Origin: a virus
Direction: 5' to 3' (one strand)
Virus record (IMG/VR): IMGVR_UViG_3300033150_001413
Location: 1 to 40,676 of that record
DNA length: 40,676 nt
Part shown: piece after piece, positions 1 through 7,109 of the stretch
How positions within the stretch are numbered: position 1 is the stretch's first letter
Layout of the letters: every line of letters begins with the position of its first letter
Made by a program: the position numbers and the translations under genes
The notes under the pieces: model-generated
What the model saw: the letters and a program-made list of their open reading frames with translations, nothing else
What the model was told of the DNA's origin: nothing
Databases searched by the model: none

Positions 1-300
1 GAGTTTTGCTTACAACCGGATTAGTGGAAACTTGATGGGGTCCTTGGGTGGAGTTTTGCTTACAACCGGATTAGTGGAAACTTGATGGGGCCTCCAAGTG
101 GAGTTTTGCTTACGATCGGATTAGTGGAAACTTGATGGGACCTCCAAGTGGAGTTTTGCTTACGATCGGATTAGTGGAAACTTGGGAAGGCTTTCCAATG
201 AAGTTTTGCTTACGGTTGGATTAGTGGAAACTTGGGAAGGCTTTCCAATGAAGTTTTGCTTACGGTTGGATTAGTGGAAACTTGATGGGGTCCTTGGGTG
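1..300. repeat. Array of six 50-bp tandem units
   Basis: Six 50-bp units lie head to tail and stop 18 bases before the first start codon. Each carries an invariant 17-base core (ggattagtggaaacttg, first copy at 18-34) and a nearly invariant 13-base block ending in ttgcttac. Between them are a variable 4-base slot (aacc, gatc or ggtt) and a variable 16-base block (three main types). The array reaches the window's left edge and may continue. There is no open reading frame of note in it. Possible roles are iterons, a packaging or recombination site, or repeated RNA hairpins in a leader; sequence alone does not decide. Confidence 0.95.
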
Positions 301-318
301 GGCTAGGAGGAACTAATT

Positions 319-564
319 ATGGATTTGGACAGGTTTAACAAACTGAGAAGAGAGATTGAAGATCTGGAGCGGCAGAAAGCTCGTGCTGAGGGCGCTTTGG
401 AGGGATTGATAGATGATCTGGAGAATGAGTTTGGTGTGAGTTCGTTGGAATCGGCTGAGGAGCAGCTAGAGGCGATGGAGTCCGATTTGGAGCACAAGGA
501 GGCTAAGTTGGAATCCTATTTGAATGAGTTTGAGAAGGATTTCGGAGACAAGTTAGATGCATGA
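319..564 (+). CDS. Small coiled-coil protein, possibly part of an SMC-like complex
   Basis: This 81-residue protein is almost entirely charged heptad-like helix rich in Glu, Lys and Leu, so it should form a coiled coil. The start is set by a clear ribosome site (aggagg, about 9 bases upstream). Its stop overlaps the next gene by 8 bases, so the two are translationally coupled. The next gene encodes the C-terminal lobe of an SMC/Rad50-type ATPase, and this protein could supply part of the coiled-coil arm as a separate chain. No enzymatic motif is visible. The coiled-coil call is firm; the partnership is inference from the overlap. Confidence 0.75.
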   Translation: MDLDRFNKLRREIEDLERQKARAEGALEGLIDDLENEFGVSSLESAEEQLEAMESDLEHKEAKLESYLNEFEKDFGDKLDA

Positions 565-1168
565 GGTTGTGGATAGATACAGAAGGAGGTTGGACAAGCT
601 CTTGGTCGAGAGAAAGATGGTCCAAGAGTCTGTGAAGAAGGAATCTACGGCTCTGGAGGAATCGAAGAACAGACTTCGGAACTTGGAAGAGACGAGGGAT
701 GCTGTTCAGGCATTAGCAGAGAGAATACAACAGAATATGCACAACAGCATAGCGGGGGTGGTTAGTCGATGTCTATCGGCTATATTCGATGATCCTTATG
801 AGTTCAAGATCAGGTTTGAGAAGAAGCGGAACAAGACTGAAGCTAAGTTGATCTTTGTGAAGGATGGAGAAGAGTACGATGATCCGTTGAATGAGGTCGG
901 GGGTGGGGTGATTGATGTAGCGGCATTTGCTTTGAGGGTTGCTTCTGTGCTGCTCTCTAGACCTGCGAAGAGACGTTTGTTGGTCCTAGATGAGCCTTTC
1001 CGGAATATAAGAGGAAAAGAAAACAGATCTCGCACGAAGCAGATGGTAGAAGCCATGGCAAATGATCTAGGATTTCAATTCGTGTTGAATGTTGACATTG
1101 ACTCATATCCGGAGTTTGGCCTCGGCAAAGTTGTAGAGATAGGGGAACTGGAGGAGAGGCATAAATGA
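557..1168 (+). CDS. C-terminal half of an SMC/Rad50/SbcC-type ATPase
   Basis: The 203-residue product begins with about 75 residues of coiled coil and then has the ABC-ATPase C-terminal lobe. There is a signature-like segment (EVGGGVIDVAAFALR, near residue 115) and a Walker B with catalytic glutamate (RLLVLDEPF, near residue 143), followed by a D-loop-like FRNIRG. The Walker A lobe is absent, although full Rad50/SbcC/gp46 proteins carry both lobes on one chain. Phage homologues (T4 gp46 type) work with an Mre11-like nuclease in DNA end processing. Here the N-terminal lobe must lie upstream of the window or be missing. It overlaps its neighbours on both sides (8 and 4 bases), indicating one operon. 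Confidence 0.8.
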   Translation: MHEVVDRYRRRLDKLLVERKMVQESVKKESTALEESKNRLRNLEETRDAVQALAERIQQNMHNSIAGVVSRCLSAIFDDPYEFKIRFEKKRNKTEAKLIFVKDGEEYDDPLNEVGGGVIDVAAFALRVASVLLSRPAKRRLLVLDEPFRNIRGKENRSRTKQMVEAMANDLGFQFVLNVDIDSYPEFGLGKVVEIGELEERHK

Positions 1169-1422
1169 CCGAGCAGGAATTGTTCGAAGAGCCCATGTTT
1201 TCTCTGGAAAACCACGGGCTATCTGTGCGGGTGATCAGCATTCTGGAGAAGCATGGTATAGTGTACTTGGGGGATTTGAGGAACAAGACTGATAAGGATC
1301 TGAGGAGATTGAACTATATAAGCGAAGTGAGCATAGCGGAGTTGAAAGCAGCTCTAAGATCGTTTTTGGAAAAGTGGGAAGATGAAGGCCGAAAAATCAA
1401 GGAGCATAGCTCTGAAGTATAG
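1165..1422 (+). CDS. RNA polymerase alpha-CTD-like protein
   Basis: The 85-residue protein matches the fold signature of the C-terminal domain of the RNA polymerase alpha subunit: LSVRVISILEKHGI, then YLGDLRNKTDKDLRRL, then a helix ending SIAELKAAL. In Escherichia coli this domain contacts UP-element DNA and activators. The arginine equivalent to R265 and the serine equivalent to S299 are present. The positions of N268, G296 and K298 appear changed (Ser, Ser, Val), so DNA binding may be altered. It starts in an ATGA overlap with the ATPase gene. It could steer host polymerase, or be a helix-hairpin-helix DNA-binding module in recombination with its neighbour. Confidence 0.7.
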   Translation: MTEQELFEEPMFSLENHGLSVRVISILEKHGIVYLGDLRNKTDKDLRRLNYISEVSIAELKAALRSFLEKWEDEGRKIKEHSSEV

Positions 1423-1663
1423 AGAGGCGAGTCACATCAAGCCAACCCCGGTAGGAGAAGGTTTGAGATTTATCAGGAACACGATAGAGGAATCGGCAAA
1501 CCGAGGTTGTTTGAGGGTAGTGATCACCCAGAGCGAATGGAATAAGATCTATTGCAACGTTCCGGACCCGGACCAGATGAGAAAGATCATGATGGAGTTG
1601 AAAGAAGAAGGATACAAAGCAGAGTTGGGACACTGGCCGAATCTAGAAGTGAGTTGGGATTGA
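1382..1663 (+). CDS. Conserved small phage protein, function unknown
   Basis: The 93-residue product has an N-terminal basic stretch, a helix, then an alternating pattern ending in GYKAELGHWPNLEVSWD. This resembles small phage proteins that carry a C-terminal strand with a conserved Trp, but I cannot name a function. The first ATG overlaps the alpha-CTD-like gene by 41 bases, so a later start is possible, although no better ATG with a ribosome site is evident. It closes the first gene cluster; 144 bases of non-coding DNA follow. Confidence 0.6.
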   Translation: MKAEKSRSIALKYREASHIKPTPVGEGLRFIRNTIEESANRGCLRVVITQSEWNKIYCNVPDPDQMRKIMMELKEEGYKAELGHWPNLEVSWD

Positions 1664-1807
1664 AGAAGTCCGGTTGAGGAGAACCAGGGAAAGGGGTTAT
1701 ATTGGGAGGAGACGTAGAGCGAATATCCTGTTGGAGCGAAGCTTTCTATTAGAGCAAGAAAACACCTCTTGTTAGAGTGAGACCCCCTATATTGAGGGTA
1801 TGGAAGA
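1664..1807 (+). promoter_or_regulatory. Intergenic leader before the terminase small-subunit gene
   Basis: This 144-base gap holds no convincing gene. It contains two AT-rich -10-like hexamers (in gggttatattggg and ccctatattgag) without a good -35 at normal spacing. There is a 5-bp hairpin (caaga 1755-1759 with tcttg 1767-1771) and a second small stem (ccct/aggg) just before the GTG start. It may carry a promoter or translational control for the packaging genes, but evidence is weak. Confidence 0.3.
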
Positions 1808-2515
1808 GTGAGTGGAACAGATAATAGTGACAATCGTGAATCACTTGGTAGGCTGACTCTGAGGGATAGGGAGCGGCTTGAGATACAGAGGAAGATATAC
1901 AAGCTATACATAAGTGGGGTGAAGAGGCAGAATGACATTGCAGCAAGGGTTGGGGTGTGCCAAGCGACGGTGAGCAAATACCTACAGGAGATCTTCAAGG
2001 AGTTCCGCGAGAACCTAGGCCAGTCCCTTGAGGATGAGAGGAATGTGAGGATCAGGGAGCTGGACGAGGACAGAATGAAGGCTTTGGACGGGTACGAGAG
2101 GTCGAAGAAGAATGCGGAGAAGATCACAATCACCTACGGAAAGAAAACATGTCCGGATTGCGAGGACGGGATGTTGGAGGATGGGAGCTGGTGTACTACT
2201 TGTGGAGGGGAGGGGGAGCTCCAGACCGAGACTCAAATCAGGGAGATAAAGGGACAGGTGGGAGACATTCAGCATCTGAGACATGCAAGTTGGTGTTCGG
2301 CAGAGGCTGCGAGGATATCGGGGTTACATAGACATGATTTGGACAAGCAGAAGAAGGAAGGGACGGTGGAGCAGCATTTGCATTTCCACCAGCATGATGC
2401 AAAGATTAACTTGGAAGGTGCGACAGAAGATCAACTTCTGAATCTTCTGGCTGCTATGGAAGCTCTGAAGGGGGAGGGGAGCACTAAGGTTGTGGAGGCA
2501 GAGAATGAGGGATGA
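1808..2515 (+). CDS. terS: Terminase small subunit-like protein with zinc-binding insertion
   Basis: The 235-residue protein has an N-terminal helix-turn-helix (about residues 25-60, including ARVGVCQATVSKYLQEI), a helical region to about residue 110, and a four-cysteine module (CPDC near 120, CTTCGGEGEL near 134) resembling one DnaJ-type zinc knuckle. A His-rich stretch (QHLHFHQHD) lies near residue 190. HTH plus oligomerising helices one gene before the large terminase is the normal position of the small subunit, which recognises DNA for packaging. The start is GTG at 1808. The zinc module is unusual for this family and could be an extra DNA- or motor-contacting element. Function is inferred mainly from HTH and position. 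Confidence 0.7.
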   Translation: MSGTDNSDNRESLGRLTLRDRERLEIQRKIYKLYISGVKRQNDIAARVGVCQATVSKYLQEIFKEFRENLGQSLEDERNVRIRELDEDRMKALDGYERSKKNAEKITITYGKKTCPDCEDGMLEDGSWCTTCGGEGELQTETQIREIKGQVGDIQHLRHASWCSAEAARISGLHRHDLDKQKKEGTVEQHLHFHQHDAKINLEGATEDQLLNLLAAMEALKGEGSTKVVEAENEG

Positions 2516-2795
2516 TCCGATAATGGTGAGAAGTTGCTTTCTAGCCACTATGATTGTGACAGGGCGGTTTGAGAGCTTTCTGAGAAAATTGCCGAATGAA
2601 GGGGTATTGGCTACGATGGTGAGGAGTCAGGACTCTGAGCTTCTAGAATTGTTGTTGGATGAGCAATTTGAGCGGGTGATGGTGATAACCGAACTGAAGA
2701 AGGGCGGAGATACGACTTTCGTCTTGGAGAGGAGATTGGGAGGATCAGGTCAGTGGAAGCCAGAGAATCGAATTAAGGGTTATTTTGAAACATGA
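2505..2795 (+). CDS. Small phage protein, function unknown
   Basis: I place the start at the ATG at 2505 (MRDDPIMVRSC), overlapping the terminase small-subunit stop by 11 bases; an in-frame ATG exists at 2490. The product is about 96 residues and soluble, with a helical N-terminal half and a C-terminal segment of alternating hydrophobic and charged residues. No motif is recognised. It is the last gene before a strong hairpin terminator, so it ends the small-terminase transcription unit. Confidence 0.6.
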   Translation: MRDDPIMVRSCFLATMIVTGRFESFLRKLPNEGVLATMVRSQDSELLELLLDEQFERVMVITELKKGGDTTFVLERRLGGSGQWKPENRIKGYFET

Positions 2796-2819
2796 TGCCA
2801 AGCCCCCTGCACTTAAAAT

Positions 2820-2845
2820 ATCCCCTCTACGGGTTTCTTAGGGGA
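2820..2845 (+). other. Hairpin in the terS-terL gap
   Basis: The arms tcccct and agggga pair perfectly around a 13-base loop just downstream of the 2795 stop. No T tract follows. It may protect the upstream message end or work with the stronger hairpin that follows. Confidence 0.45.
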
Positions 2846-2870
2846 CCGAGTCCTTTTGCCCTCTTGCCTT

Positions 2871-2912
2871 CCGAAATCCCCTGAGGCGAGGGCCTCTGGG
2901 ATTTTTCGGGGT
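2871..2912 (+). terminator. Rho-independent terminator before the large-terminase gene
   Basis: The arms aaatccc (2874-2880) and gggattt (2898-2904) pair perfectly. Inside them gaggc and gcctc form a second stem around a 4-base loop. A run of five T follows the 3' arm, and ccga/tcgg can extend the base with a small bulge. This is a long GC-rich stem with a T tract and should terminate the upstream transcript. Transcription of the large terminase would then need readthrough or a promoter within 2913-2968, where I see no strong match. Confidence 0.8.
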
Positions 2913-2968
2913 GTTTTGGGGATTTGTTGGTCTTCAGTAAGCGATAAGATAGCAGTGGTCTTCGAACA

Positions 2969-4570
2969 ATGAATCTCAAAGAGTGGACTCCCGATGAATT
3001 ATCTCTGCTGGATCAGCAAGCTAGACTGCAACTGATCAAGATGGCTCCTGATAGTTTCCGAGCCTTTGTTCGTTCTCTGGTGATCCCCTCGGCACATGGT
3101 CCTCGGTTGTTCCATACAGTGATGGCTGATTTCCAAGATGAATGCTTCCGGGCCATAGAACCGAGTTTAGTCGCAGTGAAGGATAAGAAGATCCCACCTA
3201 TCAAGCGGGTGTGGATTGAGAGGACGAAGAAGTCTTCTAAAGATACGGATTTGGCATGTATGGTGCTCTGGTTGATGGCCTTTGCTTCTCGACCTCTCAA
3301 AATACAGATCAGCGCGGCCAATTCAGAGCAAGCCAGCATCATCGCTAACAGAGCTGCTGAAATCCTCCACTACAATTCGTGGTTGAATGAGTATGTAGAG
3401 ATAATCCAGTATTACATCCGAAGCAAGAAGAAGCCCCGGACGATTTGGGCACACATCGAGTCCACTTCCAGCACGAAGGGGGCAGGTGAGAAACAAGGAG
3501 AGGCCCCGGATGTATTGATTCTGAATGAGCTAGTGCATGTAGAGCGGTGGGTTGTGATGAGAGCTCACATGTCAAATGCTTCAGGAGTGCCTCGCTGTCT
3601 GGTGATTGTATCTACAAACGCAGGTGTTAAGGGGACAGAGGCTGAGGTCTGGAGAAAGGAGGCAGAGAGATCGGATCGATGGAAGATGCTCGTATGGACC
3701 GGATTAGCTCCCTGGATAGATCCTAAGGATGTGGAAGAAGATAGGAGGAGGGATCCGATTGGTGCACAGACTGCCAGACTTTGGGAGGGTAAGTGGGTCG
3801 ATAAAGTAGGAGGAGCAGTCACCGCTGCGGCTCTTGATGATTGTTTCATTTTGCCTGGACCCTCTGATCCTGAGCCTTCGTGGCAGTATTTGATGGCGTT
3901 GGACATGGGAGAGACTCATGACCATTCAGGAGCGGTAGTTGTTGGAGTGCATCAAGAAGATCAACGGATTAAGGTCTGTCGTTTGAAGGGGTGGGCTCCG
4001 ACAGAGCTGAATGATCAAGGGAAGAAGGAGGTGAACGAGAGGGCTGTAGAGAATTGGTGTTGGAAGATGGCCAAGCTCTACGATGTGTATTCGTTTGGAT
4101 TTGACCCTGCTGCTGGAGGGAGATTCATAGCTCAGAGATTGAGGAGAAGAGGGATACCTACTGCGGAAATGTCGTTCAGTTCGGATGCGAACCAGACCAA
4201 GATGGCTACGGCTTTTGTGCAGGCTGTGAATGAGTCGATCTTGGAATGCTATGATGATGAGGAAGGAAGGCTTCGGAGGGATTTCTCCAAGTTTGAGATA
4301 GAACACAGACCCCCGAATAGATACAAGCTGAAGGCAGTCAGTGATGAGTACGGACATGCAGATGTAGGAGTGGCTTTAGCGATCTGCCTGCCTACTGCTC
4401 TGGAATTGATGGAGGGGGTGAGCTGGCTGGGGAAGGAGGACGATTTGGTTGTTGAGGATAAGGAATTGACTGAAGAGGATTTGGAGGAGATGGATCCGGA
4501 TCTGAGAGAGCTATGGGAGGAGTTTGGGGAGCACAACAAGAGGAGATATCAATGGTTTGAAGATTACTAA
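2969..4570 (+). CDS. terL: Terminase large subunit (packaging ATPase/nuclease)
   Basis: The 533-residue length and motifs fit TerL, the motor that pumps DNA into the prohead and cuts it. A deviant Walker A lies at residues 84-93 (ERTKKSSKDT), Walker B at 181-187 (DVLILNE, with Asn where Asp is usual and the catalytic Glu kept) and a coupling motif STNAG at 215-219. The C-terminal RNase H-like nuclease shows LDMGETHDHSG (Asp312), FGFDPAAGG (Asp379) and GHADVGVALA (Asp465). The gene follows a terminator and stands alone, with 52 bases before the next gene. The identification is firm; the odd Walker A seems to be a subfamily trait. Confidence 0.93.
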   Translation: MNLKEWTPDELSLLDQQARLQLIKMAPDSFRAFVRSLVIPSAHGPRLFHTVMADFQDECFRAIEPSLVAVKDKKIPPIKRVWIERTKKSSKDTDLACMVLWLMAFASRPLKIQISAANSEQASIIANRAAEILHYNSWLNEYVEIIQYYIRSKKKPRTIWAHIESTSSTKGAGEKQGEAPDVLILNELVHVERWVVMRAHMSNASGVPRCLVIVSTNAGVKGTEAEVWRKEAERSDRWKMLVWTGLAPWIDPKDVEEDRRRDPIGAQTARLWEGKWVDKVGGAVTAAALDDCFILPGPSDPEPSWQYLMALDMGETHDHSGAVVVGVHQEDQRIKVCRLKGWAPTELNDQGKKEVNERAVENWCWKMAKLYDVYSFGFDPAAGGRFIAQRLRRRGIPTAEMSFSSDANQTKMATAFVQAVNESILECYDDEEGRLRRDFSKFEIEHRPPNRYKLKAVSDEYGHADVGVALAICLPTALELMEGVSWLGKEDDLVVEDKELTEEDLEEMDPDLRELWEEFGEHNKRRYQWFEDY

Positions 4571-4599
4571 TCCGTCTAGGTGATAAGTGCTTTGGCATA

Positions 4600-4605
4600 T
4601 ATAAT
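4600..4605 (+). promoter_or_regulatory. Possible -10 element (TATAAT) before the lysis-like cassette
   Basis: A perfect TATAAT lies in the 52-base gap between terL and the gene at 4623, followed by a strong purine-rich ribosome site (gggggaggga). No good -35 is seen 16-18 bases upstream, so this is only a candidate promoter. Confidence 0.3.
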
Positions 4606-4622
4606 ACATAGGGGGAGGGAGA

Positions 4623-4928
4623 ATGAGTGACACGGAGAAACTCAAAGAGGTTTTAGAAACCTCCGCTAAGCAGCGGATCTTGCCAAAGAGTTTCTTGGAA
4701 GCTTTGAGTGCGGCTCTGGATTCCGGATTGACCTGTGATCAGATTGCAGCAATCTTACTCTTGATCGCAGGAGTGAAAGAGGGCGAGGACGTGTGGGAAG
4801 GAACGGCATTGGTAGAACGAGCAGCATTACTGATGAATTCGATGCGGAGAAAGCATCCGATTTCCAAGGAAGGACGGGATTGTTGTTGTACCTTTAACGA
4901 GTGGCGAGAAAGGACTGGGACGAAATGA
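4623..4928 (+). CDS. Small helical protein, function unknown
   Basis: The 101-residue product starts 10 bases after a gggaggga ribosome site. The sequence is helical, with a hydrophobic middle (CDQIAAILLLIAGV) that is probably an amphipathic or buried helix rather than a full membrane span, and a Cys triplet near the C-terminus (DCCCTF). Its stop overlaps the next start by ATGA. It heads the membrane and lysis-like cassette, but nothing assigns a function. Confidence 0.65.
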   Translation: MSDTEKLKEVLETSAKQRILPKSFLEALSAALDSGLTCDQIAAILLLIAGVKEGEDVWEGTALVERAALLMNSMRRKHPISKEGRDCCCTFNEWRERTGTK

Positions 4929-5665
4929 GAAGACAATTGTTGTGGTTTTTGGGTTTTTTGTCGGTGTTGTTAGCAACAGCTTGGGTTTATCCGGCACCTG
5001 TCTCTTCTCCTCGAGCCGATATCCAAGCCAGTCCCACCGGACGAATCTTGAAGCCTACTTTTCTTGATGCTAGAGGATCGATCGGAGACAAGTTTGAGTG
5101 GACAGCAATACCTCCTGATGCTATCAATGGCCTCTCAACTTTTGATGGAGGCAAGCTGGCGGCGTTCTCGGCAGCCAAGCCGGGCCGATACGTGCTGATT
5201 CTCTCTGCGGATCGTCAGGCCGTTGCCTATCACATTCTCACGGTAGGAGGTGACCCGCTTCCGGACCCTCCCGAACCGCCGGAACCACCCGAACCGAATC
5301 CGCCAGATCCATTGAGCGGATGGGCGAAGTGGGCGAAAGAACACGCGGAGAAGTTGGTTCAAAGCCCGAACCGAAGACAGGAAGCTCTACGGCTGGCCGG
5401 CAGCCTGGAGGCCGTCGCGGCATCTTCCGCCGCTGGCGCATACGATAATCCGCCCGAAGATGATGATCCCGTGACTTATGCCAGAGAAGAAATGCGGCGG
5501 CAGAACAGGGCCGTACTAGGCGCGGCGGCTGATGTGTGGCAGCCGTTCGCCGATGCACTGGCGGTCGCGTGGCAGAAGCTGATAGACGAAGGCAAGTTGC
5601 ACACTTTGCGGCAGTACGAACAAGTGTGGCGAGACGTAGCAAAAGGATTACGGGAGGTACGATAA
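4925..5665 (+). CDS. Signal-anchored Pro-rich protein, function unknown
   Basis: I prefer the ATG at 4925 (ATGA overlap) to the in-frame ATG at 4901. It gives about 246 residues beginning MRRQLLWFLGF with a strong N-terminal hydrophobic segment (signal peptide or anchor). A small beta domain follows, resembling an Ig/PKD-like module ending GRYVLILSAD. Next comes a Pro-Glu-rich linker (PPEPPEPPEPNPPDP) and a helical C-terminal domain ending WRDVAKGLREV. I associate this architecture with proteins of unknown function in planctomycete-type genomes and phages. Its place beside holin-like genes suggests an envelope role at lysis; a spanin-like job is conceivable but unproven. From here GC content rises relative to the structural genes. 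Confidence 0.7.
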   Translation: MRRQLLWFLGFLSVLLATAWVYPAPVSSPRADIQASPTGRILKPTFLDARGSIGDKFEWTAIPPDAINGLSTFDGGKLAAFSAAKPGRYVLILSADRQAVAYHILTVGGDPLPDPPEPPEPPEPNPPDPLSGWAKWAKEHAEKLVQSPNRRQEALRLAGSLEAVAASSAAGAYDNPPEDDDPVTYAREEMRRQNRAVLGAAADVWQPFADALAVAWQKLIDEGKLHTLRQYEQVWRDVAKGLREVR

Positions 5666-5826
5666 TGATTAAGCGATGCGAGTATTGTGCGGAATCTACT
5701 TGTAAAGCTGCTCAATTCCAGAACGAGACTTACGGTGTTGGTAAACGCGTGCATAACGAGACGGAGAAGAAAACAGCATCCAATAAGCCGGTGTATCGTT
5801 GTACGGTTTGTGGTCGTGAAAACTAA
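5665..5826 (+). CDS. 53-residue zinc-ribbon protein
   Basis: The start ATG at 5665 overlaps the previous stop (TAATG) and has a gggagg site 8 bases upstream. The product (MIKRCEYCAEST...) has CEYC near the N-terminus and CTVC near the C-terminus, a four-cysteine zinc-ribbon layout. It resembles the small zinc ribbons elsewhere in this window only in that layout. Its function is unknown; binding nucleic acid or a protein partner would be typical. Confidence 0.6.
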   Translation: MIKRCEYCAESTCKAAQFQNETYGVGKRVHNETEKKTASNKPVYRCTVCGREN

Positions 5827-5843
5827 ACGCAAAGGAGCATAAC

Positions 5844-6041
5844 ATGATCGATGTTGATCTCGCAGAAACGATATTCCGGATATACTTGTATGGCTTAATC
5901 CCAGCGGCTTTTATCAATCTCGGAATATTCTCTGATATGCGCATGTTTTGGAAGTTAATCCTAGTGACCTTGTACACGCTTGGTTGGCCTCTATGGTTTC
6001 TTTTTACTATCGGTCGAGCTTTGCGGGAGTCCTTAGAGTAA
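5844..6041 (+). CDS. Small two-span membrane protein, holin-like
   Basis: The 65-residue protein is preceded by an aaaggag site at good spacing. Two hydrophobic segments are visible (about residues 10-28 and 33-57, the second rich in Trp and Leu), joined by a short loop with charged residues. Size and topology suit a class II holin or a small inner-membrane accessory protein. It sits directly before a putative peptidase. There is no family-specific motif, so holin is only one reading. Confidence 0.6.
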   Translation: MIDVDLAETIFRIYLYGLIPAAFINLGIFSDMRMFWKLILVTLYTLGWPLWFLFTIGRALRESLE

Positions 6042-6069
6042 ATGGGACCAGTAAAACGGAGGCGTGAAG

Positions 6070-7080
6070 ATGACAGTTGCAATCGGACGCCCGATAGGAG
6101 GGCCGTTTGAATACGGCGATAGTCCGCCGGAACGGCTGATGGGTTGGGCCGGCCCCGCCGTGGCTGAAGCGGAATACTCTAAGTTGTACGACTGCAGCAT
6201 GCACACCTTTCCCGGGTACAAGTGCTTTCAAGGTGCAACAGGGAAAGTATTGTCCGAGTACAAATACACGGAAGACATTGACCCGGCCGAACACAAGTAC
6301 ATTTGGGAGTTCGCTAAGCAAGTCAACGGCGGCCAGCATATCCCGTGCGAACATCAACAGGGCCCGAACTGCGTGGCCTCCGCGATAGCGACGGTAACAA
6401 ACTACCGGACGGCATACGAGATAGCCGTGAAGGCAGAGGAAGAAGAGCTACACCGGGCCTATTCGCCGTACACCTACGGGATGAGCCGCGTATACGTCGG
6501 AAACAACAGATTGGGGCTCGGGGGCGGTTCGACGGGCTCGTGGGGCGCGGCCGCCGCTAGGCTGTACGGCACGCTCTACATAGACGAAACTGAACACGAG
6601 GTTCCGGCGGAGACTGGCAGGATTGTGAGCCAATGGGGCAGACGGCCGGGCCCGCCGCAATGGGCAATTGGTCTGGCGAAAGACAACCTTGTCGAAAACG
6701 CGGCCCGAATCCACACAGTGGAAGAAGTGCGGCGGGAACTGCTTGCCTATAGGCCGGTGACTATTGCTAGTAGCCAAGGATGGGACATACGGCCGGTGCG
6801 GTGGAGTCATGGCGGAGTCGATTATCATGTGATGGTTCCGTCGGGTAGGTTCAATCATCAAACGGCCCTATTGGATTGGAATGAAGATGCGGGGCTAGTA
6901 TATCGCCAAAACAGTTGGGGTGCACGAGCCCATGGAACACCGTTCAATGGAGAACCGCCAGGCGGAATGTGGATGCACGCCAATGATTTAGAGACAGAGT
7001 TACGACGGTTCGACTGCGAACTATATGCCTTTTCGGGAGTTGACGGGTGGCCGGCGAAGCCGAATCCGAGCATACTGTAA
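6070..7080 (+). CDS. Papain-like (C1-type) cysteine peptidase
   Basis: The ggagg at 6058-6062 favours the ATG at 6070 over the GTG at 6064, giving 336 residues. Papain-fold catalytic signatures appear in order: an oxyanion Gln and nucleophile Cys in HQQGPNCVASAI (Cys near 101), a His in FNHQTALLDW (near 263), and the Asn in QNSWG (near 281). The His-to-Asn distance of 18 is close to papain's 16. No signal peptide is visible, so export would need a holin. Between holin-like genes it is a good lysin candidate acting on wall or surface protein, and I see no peptidoglycan hydrolase in the window. It could instead be a virion or host-takeover protease. Confidence 0.75.
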   Translation: MTVAIGRPIGGPFEYGDSPPERLMGWAGPAVAEAEYSKLYDCSMHTFPGYKCFQGATGKVLSEYKYTEDIDPAEHKYIWEFAKQVNGGQHIPCEHQQGPNCVASAIATVTNYRTAYEIAVKAEEEELHRAYSPYTYGMSRVYVGNNRLGLGGGSTGSWGAAAARLYGTLYIDETEHEVPAETGRIVSQWGRRPGPPQWAIGLAKDNLVENAARIHTVEEVRRELLAYRPVTIASSQGWDIRPVRWSHGGVDYHVMVPSGRFNHQTALLDWNEDAGLVYRQNSWGARAHGTPFNGEPPGGMWMHANDLETELRRFDCELYAFSGVDGWPAKPNPSIL

Positions 7081-7109
7081 TATGTTCTGGGTGCGGGAGG
7101 AGAAACAAA

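Noticed and set aside
1-300. CRISPR array
   Set aside because: The period is constant at 50 bp, but most of the unit is conserved and the variable parts come in only three types and repeat, so they are not spacers.
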